NCBI GenBank assembly: GCA_963422565.1 | Contig: OY730228.1 | Location: 1,674,001-1,738,000, forward strand | Origin: G963422565 sp963422565 | GTDB lineage: Bacteria; Pseudomonadota; Alphaproteobacteria; MPNO01 | Direction of reading: 5' to 3' | DNA: 64,000 nt | Shown: one piece after another, positions 54,467-63,131 of the stretch | Numbering within the stretch: position 1 is the stretch's first letter | How the letters are laid out: every line of letters begins with the position of its first letter | Notes under the pieces: model-generated | Database searches by the model: none | What the model saw: only the letters and a program-made list of their open reading frames with translations | Told to the model about the DNA's origin: nothing | Translations under genes and position numbers: made by a program

Positions 54467-55480
54467 TCAGCCGTCGAGCTTGAAGACGCGCCTGGCGTTG
54501 CCGCTCAGGATCTTCTCCTTGTCCGCGTCGGACAGCCAGTCGAACGCGCGGATGTGATGGGCGACATCGTCCATGTGGCGCCCGGTATCGGGGTCGATCG
54601 AGGAGCCGACCCCCGGGCATTCGGCCCCGAACAGGCATCGGTCCACGCCGACGACCTTGATGAGGAGTTCGATCGCGTCGGCGGTGTAGAGGACGGTGTC
54701 GTAGTAGAGCCGCCGCATCCGCCGACTGAACCGCTCGGCGCCCGGGCGGCGGAGCGTGCCCGACTCGAAGCGGCCGAGCTGGTAGGGGACCGCGCCACCG
54801 CCGTGGCTGACGACGATCCTGAGGTCGGGGAAGTCGTCGAGCACGGTGGAGTTGACCAGCCCGTAGACGGCCGTCGTCTCCTCGTTGATGAAGCGGAGCG
54901 AGTAGGGTTCGCGCTCGGAGCGCGAGCCGGTGCCATGGATATGGGCGGGCACGTCGAGCTCGCACAGCGCCTCGTAGAGCGGATACCAGTAGCGGTCGCC
55001 GAGGGCCGGCGGGTGGACGCCGCCGTTCTCGTAGGGGTCGGGGTTGAGGAGGCAGCCCTTGAAGCCGAGCTCTCCGACGCAGCGCCGGAGTTCGGCGATC
55101 GCCATGTCCAGCGGCTCGCCCGCCGGCTGCGGCAGCCCGGCGATGCCGACGAAGCGACCGGGGTAGAGCCCGGTCTCGCGGTGGATCATGTCGTTGCATT
55201 CCTCGTGGAACCACTGGACCAGCCGCGCCGGTTTCTCGGAATGCATGAGCTGGAACGGCCGGGGCGAGACGAGCTGCATATCGGTCCCGAGCGCGTCGAT
55301 ATAGTCGAGATGGCTGTGGCCCGAGCCGGGGAAATGCGTCTCCTCGACCGCGCGGCGGATCTCGTCGTCATCGACGACGACCCTGCCGCGGCCGTGCGCC
55401 CCGCGATGGGAGAGCAGCGTCGCCTTGTAGGCCCACAGTTCGGCCGGCGCGCTTACATGTGCGTGGCAATCGACGATCAT
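54467..55480 (-). CDS. Amidohydrolase, LigJ-type 4-oxalomesaconate hydratase
   Basis: 337-residue TIM-barrel metal enzyme of the ACMSD/LigJ group. Starts MIVDCHAHVSAPAELWAYKA with the HxH metal pair. VPAHIHGTGS and RIVVSHGGGAVPYQLGRF carry further His ligands, and FGAECPGVGSSIDPDTG is characteristic of LigJ-like members. It hydrates 4-oxalomesaconate in protocatechuate and gallate meta-cleavage. It heads the operon, with ATG 55480. Confidence 0.85.
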   Translation of the reverse strand: MIVDCHAHVSAPAELWAYKATLLSHRGAHGRGRVVVDDDEIRRAVEETHFPGSGHSHLDYIDALGTDMQLVSPRPFQLMHSEKPARLVQWFHEECNDMIHRETGLYPGRFVGIAGLPQPAGEPLDMAIAELRRCVGELGFKGCLLNPDPYENGGVHPPALGDRYWYPLYEALCELDVPAHIHGTGSRSEREPYSLRFINEETTAVYGLVNSTVLDDFPDLRIVVSHGGGAVPYQLGRFESGTLRRPGAERFSRRMRRLYYDTVLYTADAIELLIKVVGVDRCLFGAECPGVGSSIDPDTGRHMDDVAHHIRAFDWLSDADKEKILSGNARRVFKLDG

Positions 55481-55734
55481 GGGTCTCTCCTCTCCGCGGG
55501 CGTCCGGCCGAGCCTACCCCCAAACGCCGGCCGCCCGCCATCGCCCGGCGGCGGGATCCGGCGGGCAGATCGCCCGTGCGACGTTCACGAGGGGAGAGGA
55601 CAGGGTACGGATCGACGCCGCGCCCAAGGCCTATGTCGACACGCATCCTGCGAACCAGGTTCGGAACGACTCCCGCCGATGCGCGATCGCGCAAGCGGGT
55701 TTCATCGCAAAACCGACAGGCCGATGATGGACTT

Positions 55735-57902
55735 CTACGGCGGAGCCGAGTCCGAACGCCCGAACGATCCGCCGCCCTCGTGCGCGCTGCGACCGAGCAG
55801 CAATGGACCCGCTTGCGCCGCGGCGAACAGGATCCGCAACCGGCCCGCCAGCCCGCCGCGCGGGCCGCGCCGCACCGCGAGAACCTCGACGGCCCTCGGA
55901 TTCGGCCGGCCGCAACGCCGGAGTTCGGCCAACGCGTCGGCGCGTAACGCCTCGGTAGGGGCGAGTCCCCGGCGATGGCGGACGACATGGTAGTCGCCGA
56001 CGCTTTCCCAGACCCGCGCAGGGGCGAATAACGGGTCGCGCGCCGCATCGACCGGGGTCGGAGCGAGCGCCAGCCAGCCAGCCGGTCCCGCGCGCAGCCT
56101 CGTCATGCCCGCGAGTGCGAGCGCGACGAGGCGGTGATCCGCGCGAAGGCTTCGCCGTTCTCCAGCGCCGTCCCAAATCGGGGTCGGCGAGACAAAGAGA
56201 ATCCGCCGCCGCTGCGGATCGACGATGACGGCGATATGGCGGTGGGTCCCGTCGCGGGCGGGGGCGCCGGCGTTCTCATGCCCGGTCGCATAGGGCGGCA
56301 GACGCCGGCCCTGTGGCAGGATCGCCTGCGCCCGCGCCATCATCGCCCGCCAGGTGGCGCGGGCGACCTCCATGGGATCGGCGCGCCGTCGGCCAGCCCG
56401 GCCTCGATCTCGAAGGCGACAACGCCGTCGATGTCCGCCTCCGGCCGCATCAACCCGAGACCGAGATAGCGCCCGTCGCCCAGCAACAGCGGCCCGGCGA
56501 CCGGGGCGGCGAAACCGATCTCCGCATGCCACAGTGCCGCTTCGGAAAAGCGCGTGCCGTCGGCGAAGGCCTCGGCTCGCTCGCCGTGAGCGTCGAACGG
56601 CTCGCGCCGCACACGGATGGCGAACGGCGCGGCGCGGACGCCCGCATGACGGAGCGCGCGGCGTACCGCACCGGCGGCGGCGGCCTCCCGATTCCGGCGG
56701 GCCGTTCCGGTTCTGCTCGATCCTCGACCGACCGGCAGCGCCAGCGGCGTGACGCTCCGCCACAGCCTGGCCGGACCCGTGAAGGCGCGGATCATGGAAT
56801 CGTCATCCCCGGCGCGTTGCAGCTCACGAAGGATCGCCCCGTCCTCGTCGGTCCAGACCTCTTGGGCGAACGCCCAGTGGAGATCGTCGAACCGCATCGG
56901 ACAGGCCTGCGGCACATCGACGGCGAGTCGGCGGATCGCCATGTCGGCGTGAGAGTGTCCGACCGACGGGACGGGGACGATGCGCACGCGCCGAGCCTTG
57001 TCGCGATCCGTTGCGCCGCGGCCGATCAGATAGCGCTCGATCTCGCCCCGTCGATCGGCCATCCGATTGCGCAGCCTACCCGCGGCTGCGTCGCGCACGC
57101 GTTCGACGAGACGGGCGGCGCCGGCCAGCGGCCAGGGTGCGAAGCTGGAGCGCGCGTCCCCCGCACGCAACGCGAAGACCATCCGCCGCGGCGGCGCGTC
57201 GTAGACAACCAAGCCGAAATGCGGCCTCGGAGGCTGGACGAAAGCGCGAGTCGGCTTCCTGTTCGTCCCGCCGATCGGAAATCGGTTGAGCGTGGCGCTA
57301 TAGCGATCTGTCAAGCTCCGAAGGCTTCCGGGTTGCGGACAAAGAAATGCACGGTCGCCGCCACCCTCCGACGGGCAATAGACGACGCCATCATATTCGA
57401 ACAATCTCGTCTCCGTATCAGCACTGTCGGTGACATGCGCCTCGCCCCAGGCCTGGTCGATTCCCCAACCAAGCCAAAGGAGGTCGTGCGCGGCTTGGCA
57501 GACCTCCCCAGCTTGTGCGCCTGCGCCGTCGAAAAACCAGACATAGAGAAGGGGTGGTTCGGATTCCAACAGAACCGGTCGGACCTTCTTGGGAGTACGG
57601 ATCGCTGCCACCGCCTCTGCCATCGAAGGCGGCTTTCGTTTGGAAAGCCGAGCGTCAAGGTCGTTGTTGGGCACGTAATTCGTCCAACCCGAACCGAGTA
57701 CGCTACACGGCGCCGCGACGATCGGCGCCCGTAGCCGTTCCAACCATTCGAGCGCATCCAGCGTTCGATCGGGAATCGTCGCCCCGCATGCGGAGCCGGA
57801 CAGCAAAGCCTGGAAGAGGCGCGCAGGTGCAGGCGGCCAGCCTCCCGCACCGTGATAGAGGTTTTCGTAAAACCGAACGGAGATGACCAGCGCAAGGCTC
57901 AT
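55735..57902 (-). pseudogene. csb2: Type I-G Cas5/Cas6 fusion (Csb2), split by a one-base deletion
   Basis: Cascade subunit that caps the crRNA 5' end (Cas5 part) and processes it (Cas6 part). From ATG 57902 the Cas5-like start VRFYENLYHGAGGWPPAPAR is seen, then WRSVTPLALP and the RAMP glycine loop GPLLLGDGRYLGLGLM near residue 480. At CCC (56374-56376) the frame breaks; one added C gives APIPMEVARATWRAMM and continuity to ATGHENAGAPARDGTHRHIA and a second glycine loop GPLLLGRSAHEGGGSF, 722 residues in total. As written, the first frame stops at 56340 (520 residues), and an ATG at 56373 could restart the Cas6 half (212 residues). Confidence 0.8.
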
Positions 57903-57923
57903 GGATCGGCTGCTCTTGGCCTT

Positions 57924-58970
57924 TTATCCGATGTCGTTTTTTGCTCTATTTGTATCGAATGCGACGGTAAGTTCGGGTCCTATACCGAAGGCCGCTGCGG
58001 CCGATTCCGCAAAAGACAACACAGATTTATCTTCCAAATCAATAGCCTGTCTTGTTCCGTCCCGGCCAACGGCTTCCCAGGTCGCGAGCGTCTCCGGGTC
58101 GGGCGTAAGAAGGCAGCCCTGCCGAAAAAACCCGTCGAGCGGCGCGGTCGCCGCTGCGAGGGACAAGCCGAGAATGTAGCGGCGCAGAATTGAACCGTTA
58201 CCGCCGCGCAGTCGGCGCAGCGCCACGAGATTGACGGTCACGGTCCGCAGGATGTCACCATGCACAACGATCCCGCCATGTTCCCCCGTTGCCGGAACAT
58301 GAACGAAGCCGCGCTTCGCCAAATTGCTCTTTTGATCTCCCTCCTGTTTTTCCTTGTCTTTTTCACTGAATACACCGAGTTCGGAATAGTCCAGCGGCGG
58401 CGTGTACTGCGCCGAACGCGTCAGCTCATCAACATTCCAGGCACGAATTGAGGACTGGACGACACGCGGCAGTTTCGCCCCCGTCTCGCGCGAGTCCCAG
58501 ACACCGAACACCAGAGATGTTGGCGCCAGTCTCGCGATCTCTGTCGAATCACCCGAGTCCAAATAGGTTCGGAAAGCGCGATGCGCTTTCTCGGCCAGTT
58601 CCGACGAACGAACGAGCGCATCGCCCAGCCGGTGCCCAACTTCCAGAATGGAGACAGATTTGTCGTTTCCGTAGGTGATCGTCACCTGCGGCACGAGGGC
58701 CGCGTATCGGCTTTCCGGTTCGCCGTCAGGCGCCGCCTTGAAAATCGGCTCCATACGGTTGGCCTGGGAGCCGACGCTGTCGATGAGCGCGACTTTCGTT
58801 CCGTCAGATTGTTCGTCGATATTGTAGCCGCCGCCGGCATAGGTCGGCGGAAACACGACGGCTGCTTCCCCTTCTGCCGGCAGCAGTTTCTGTCGCATGG
58901 TCAGCGCCACTGGACCTTCGCGACGGTCGGCACAGAGACCGACGAAATCGTCATCGAATTCTAGCGTCAT
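57924..58970 (-). CDS. csb1: Type I-G Cas7 (Csb1)
   Basis: Backbone subunit of the Cascade complex, 348 residues. Diagnostic Csb1/GSU0053-like segments are LIDSVGSQANRMEPIF (cf. SxQSxANR), SVSILEVGHRLGDALVRSS (cf. EAHRLxSP) and LVFGVWDSRETGAKLPRVVQ. ATG 58970 overlaps the csb3 stop (ATGA); the in-frame start at 59030 lies inside csb3. csb2 follows after 21 bases. Confidence 0.88.
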   Translation of the reverse strand: MTLEFDDDFVGLCADRREGPVALTMRQKLLPAEGEAAVVFPPTYAGGGYNIDEQSDGTKVALIDSVGSQANRMEPIFKAAPDGEPESRYAALVPQVTITYGNDKSVSILEVGHRLGDALVRSSELAEKAHRAFRTYLDSGDSTEIARLAPTSLVFGVWDSRETGAKLPRVVQSSIRAWNVDELTRSAQYTPPLDYSELGVFSEKDKEKQEGDQKSNLAKRGFVHVPATGEHGGIVVHGDILRTVTVNLVALRRLRGGNGSILRRYILGLSLAAATAPLDGFFRQGCLLTPDPETLATWEAVGRDGTRQAIDLEDKSVLSFAESAAAAFGIGPELTVAFDTNRAKNDIG

Positions 58971-59860
58971 TCCTGGGCTTCCTCCATGACATTTACGATA
59001 CAACGTGCCTGGCCTTCCTGTCCGGGCCAAGCGAGTTGCATAGCGAACAGACGAAACGGCATACCCGGAATGGGCGCCCGCCGCGCTCCGAGGGCCGCGC
59101 GAACAAATATGGGGTCGTTGAATGCCTCATGAGAAACGCCGACAACGCTATATGTGTATTCCAAATTTGAGCGTCGAAATGGTCGAGAATTCTGCATGCC
59201 GATAGCTGCCAACAACTCGACAATAGGATAGCCTATCATGGTCACTCTATCATCATGTTCGTTTGGCGAGAACCCAGCATCTATAGGTACATAGTCTCGT
59301 CGCCAATCGAAGCGGAAACTGCTGCTCTGAGGTTTGCAAAATGAAAACGGGTTCTTGCTATGGTCAATCGCATATCCGCGCATCAGACGGAGCGCGTCCC
59401 GAGTAAGAGACGCGCCCAGATTGCCACCCATACCGCCCCAGAATTTTACGTTGTCCCGTCGTGTCTCGTCGCCCCAATATTCGATCATAATTTCGTTGTC
59501 ACTATTATCTCGGAGGGCGATGGGTAGAGTGGGAGGTTTCTCTGGAGCGGGAAAAGGGAACGGTTCATCGAGAAGGCTTTCCTCCGGCGGCTTTCCCCAT
59601 GATGGGAGCCACCTGTACCTAGTCTCTGAGCCCGCTGGAGCTTTCGTGACTACCTCCGCCCGTTCCAGAAACGCCAATACTCGTGCCGCCGGGTTCTCGC
59701 CGCCCGCCGCCGATAGGCGGAAGCGCGTGTCGCGCTCATCCGACCAGTCGAATCCCCCCATCGCCTCGCCGCACAGAATGTCGGCGGCTTCCAGAAAGCC
59801 GAGGCAGGCGAAGACCTGACCGGGATTGGTCAGATCGACCGGGATCGACGCTTCCGCCAT
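58967..59860 (-). CDS. csb3: Type I-U/I-G associated protein Csb3
   Basis: 297 residues. The start SIPVDLTNPGQVFACLGFLE is the hallmark of the Csb3/Csx14-type proteins of I-U/I-G loci, possibly the large (Cas8-like) subunit in variants lacking csx17. ATG 59860 overlaps the cas3 stop by one base. The middle of the gene (59050-59500) is clearly less GC-rich than the chromosome. No csx17/cas8g gene is seen in the window. Confidence 0.78.
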   Translation of the reverse strand: MAEASIPVDLTNPGQVFACLGFLEAADILCGEAMGGFDWSDERDTRFRLSAAGGENPAARVLAFLERAEVVTKAPAGSETRYRWLPSWGKPPEESLLDEPFPFPAPEKPPTLPIALRDNSDNEIMIEYWGDETRRDNVKFWGGMGGNLGASLTRDALRLMRGYAIDHSKNPFSFCKPQSSSFRFDWRRDYVPIDAGFSPNEHDDRVTMIGYPIVELLAAIGMQNSRPFRRSNLEYTYSVVGVSHEAFNDPIFVRAALGARRAPIPGMPFRLFAMQLAWPGQEGQARCIVNVMEEAQE

Positions 59861-62536
59861 CAGCCCCGATCCAGCCGGCGCGACGCGCGCTGATCGGCGG
59901 CGCGGAGCAAGGCCTCCCACCAGGCGAGGCCCCACGGCCCCCAGCGCCGTTGCAGCCGCGCGAACCGCAATGCGATCTCAAGCGCCTTCGACTCCGCCGC
60001 GCTTGGCGGCAGGTCGTCATGCCCCTCCACGCCGATGACGGGGCGGGCGTAGCCATGATGCGCGGCAATCAGATGCAGGGCCAAGTCGTCGAGGCCTTTC
60101 GCCTCGGCGTCGAGCACCGAGCCGAACTCGTGGCGATAGCCGTTCAGCGCGCGGCCATCGAACGGCCCCCTGGTTTTGGCATAGAGACCGGCGCCCGGCG
60201 CCCGTGCCGCCCGTTGCCAGCGCTTCGCCGCCTTGCCGTCGTCGTGATGGCGTGCGGCGGCGCGCAGCATCGCTTGATCGCGGTCCGGCAGATCGAGCCG
60301 CCTCGCGATATCCGCCGCCTCCTTCTCGGTCCATTCCCGATGTTGGTCGAGCAGTTGCTCCCGGCGGGTGACGGCGCGAGCGTCCTCACCCTCACCGACG
60401 CCGGGAAGTTTCCGGACGACGAGCCATGCATCGGCCTCGCCTTCGCGAGTCACACGGTAGCGCAGAGCCAGCACCTCCTGCGCATCATTTCCGATCCGGT
60501 CCTCGTTCGACACCACCGCGATCCGGAAAGTCGGCCTGCCCCAGCTGTCATTCTCGGCGTTCTTGGCGTCCACAGTCTCCATAACCGGCGTCCTACATTT
60601 GGAGTTCAGCAAGCCATCCTCAAGACCGCCGAGCCGCGCGTCCACGACCAGTCGTTTGCCGATGAGGAGTTTCGCCAACTCGTCCTTCTTGCAATCGACG
60701 ATGTCCCTCAGACTCAAGCTGTAGCAGTCCTTTCCGGGCCGGTTCCCGCCGTCGAGTACGAATGCGACGGGCGCATCGGTCGTCAGGGGAGCGAGTGTCG
60801 CATCGGCGGCGTCCTCGGCTGCATCCGATACCGCACCCTCATCGCGCGTCGCTTGCCTGCCCAGCGTCTTCTTCTGTTCCGCCGCGCGCTTCTTCAGCCA
60901 GTCCGCAACCCGCCAGATTTCGGTTTCCAGAAGTTCCGCCAGGCGCGGCGGAGCGGCATCGAAGAACGCCGCGATATCGCCGTGCGATGCGGCCTCGACG
61001 TTGCCGTTGCCGTCCCAACGAAGAGGAAGAAAACACCGCCAGATCACGCTCGTTCGAGGCTCGTCCTCCACCCAGCCGCGCAGCCATGGTCCGATCTCGG
61101 GCCGGCCCGTATGTTCGTCGAGCGATGTCATCGACCAGGCATCGACCAGCGCGCGGGTGAGCGCCGGGTAGAGCGGCGGGCGGGTCGAGGCGCGCTCGAT
61201 CGTTTCCCGCCACTTCGGGTGGTCGGCGAGACGCGCCAAGGCGCCGGGGCCGGCCAGCCATCCGCTTCCGCCGTCTTGCGGCAGGGCATCGAGCAGTGCG
61301 CGCACGGCCTTGCGGTCGAAATCGCCGTTCGCGTCCGAGCCCTTTCCGACATTCTCCGACTCGATCCGGTCGATCACCCGCACACGGGCCTTGCCGGTCC
61401 CGCGCCGGTCGACCCGACCCAATCGCTGTACCATGCGCTCCCAGGCGACCAGATCGGAGACCATGTGGTCGGCGTCGAGATCGACCCCGACCTCGCCGGC
61501 GGATGTGGCGACCACGAAAACCGGAACGTCCTTCGCGGGTTCCTCCGCCCCGTCGCGGGGAAGCAAGCCATGGCGCTTCAGCCTCCCGGCCGCGGCCACG
61601 CGCTCGAACACGCGCCGGCCGCCGACGAAGAGGATCGACTCGCACTCGCAACAGACCTTGTCCCGCTTCGCGCGTTTGTCGAGATCGCTTTTCACCTGTT
61701 CGGCGTGGGTGCGGGCGTTGCAATAGACAAGGACGCGCGGGTGGGCGCCGGCCTTCAGCATCAGATCCCAGGCTTCGGAGGCCAGACGCTTCGGCAATTC
61801 CTTCTCATCGCACGCCGCGACGGTCAGGCTCTTGTGCGCATTCAGCCGCCGGGCGACGATGTCATGCGCACGGTCTTCACCATCGAGGCGAAACGGCTTC
61901 GCGTCTTCCCGCGACAGGGTCGCGGACAGGGGCAGCATGTGAAACGGCGGGAGCGGAATAGGGGTCGGCGGGCGCAAATCGGGGCAGCACCAAAGAATCG
62001 CAGCCCAGCAGGCCTGCCGCATAGGGTCTCACGCGCCGCGAAACGCCGTAACCTTCGAACAGCAGCCGCGAACCCACCATGTCGACGGTGCCGACTATGA
62101 TCGCCGATGCTGCCGGATCGTCCATCCATTCCCGGTTGTCGATATGACGCCCGCGCAGGGTGGAGATCGGCAATTTCCGGTCGCGATCGAGACCGAGTCC
62201 CCTCCGCACCGGCGCAAGAGCCGCCTCGTCCCCGTTGCTCAGCCGCTCGCGGAGCCTCATGGCTTCCTCGGTCGCCTGATCGACCACGGCGCGGCGATCG
62301 ACGACATAGACGAGGCGGCGCGGCAGACCCGCCCCCGCCGCTCGCGCCAGCAACCAGACCACCATGATTGTCGTCTTTCCGAGGCCGGTCGGGATGTCCA
62401 CCGCCGGAGGCAGATCGCCGCGCCGCAGATGCCTGTCATACAGACGCCGCTGCCAAGGGAACGGCTCGTGCCCGGTCAAAGCCCTGAAGGCGGTGTCGAA
62501 GTCGAAGATGCGGGTCATGGCATTCGGTTTGCTCAT
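59860..62536 (-). pseudogene. cas3: Type I-G Cas3 helicase-nuclease with internal frameshifting deletion
   Basis: The N-terminal helicase frame (62536 to about 61985, 184 residues) has Walker A DIPTGLGKTTIMVVW and VGTVDMVGSRLLFEGYGVSR, and reaches GLLGCDSLVL, where LDEAH should follow. Instead the match resumes in another frame at PPFHMLPLSATLS (motif III). The rest of the helicase (ERMVQRLGRVDRRG, motif VI) and a C-terminal HD nuclease (AARHHDDGKAAKRW, GYRHEFGSV, AAHHGYARP) continue to 59860. So the DEAH box is lost and the frame is broken at about 61984/61985. No helicase activity is expected from this sequence. Confidence 0.82.
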
Positions 62537-63131
62537 CGCGAGCGAAGAGTTGCGCGGCTCACGGGATCAAGCCGGATTACGCCCATGTGGTCGAAACGAG
62601 GTGCAGGCCGGTTGGACCGACAGTTTGGATCCGCTGGGTCGGCGGACATCGACCCCGGCGGCTCCCCGCGCCGAGACAAGTGTAGCGGATTGCATTGCTG
62701 GCGCCCGTGCGGCGAAACCGGTCGAAGGCCTGGCGCGGCAGGCTTGCGGCGGAGACGATCCGCACCCTGAAACTCGCAATGGTGGCTCCGGCCGAGCCGC
62801 ACCCTGTCGAACGCCGATGCGGCGCGGTCGGCTGCCAAGGCGTTGTCGGAGGACCGTTCCGGGTAAGGGGTTGATCGGCGAGCGCATGGCGGCAGAATGC
62901 CCGCTGAGTATCCGGTCGGTTCCGGGTGGAGGACAATCTCTGGACGCGCATCCGGAAAGCCGGGCAGCGCTCCGTTCGGGGGCGAAGTCCCGAATCGTTC
63001 CAACGAGCCACGCGTGCTGGATTCACGATCGACTTTGACGGACTCGGGACGGGCGTCCGCGGCGCGGCCGGTCGCGGCGCCGGGTTCCGATTTCGGCGGC
63101 GCCCCGCGATGAGCCGAGCCCGGCCAGGCCG
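62537..63131. other. Divergent region between cas3 and cas4-cas1
   Basis: 595 bases between divergent cas operons. Open frames exist on both strands because of high GC, but none shows a family motif. I see no CRISPR-type direct repeats. The segment should hold both cas promoters and may be the scar of a lost gene. Confidence 0.5.

Noticed and set aside
53240..55993. 917-codon open frame opposite dppB/dppC/ligJ-type genes
   Set aside because: Asp/Arg-rich antisense translation without recognisable domain.
59683..62100. 805-codon plus-strand frame opposite cas3
   Set aside because: cas3 motifs are clear on the minus strand; this is its antisense shadow.
62537..63131. CRISPR array between the cas operons
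   Set aside because: No regularly spaced direct repeats are visible in this stretch.
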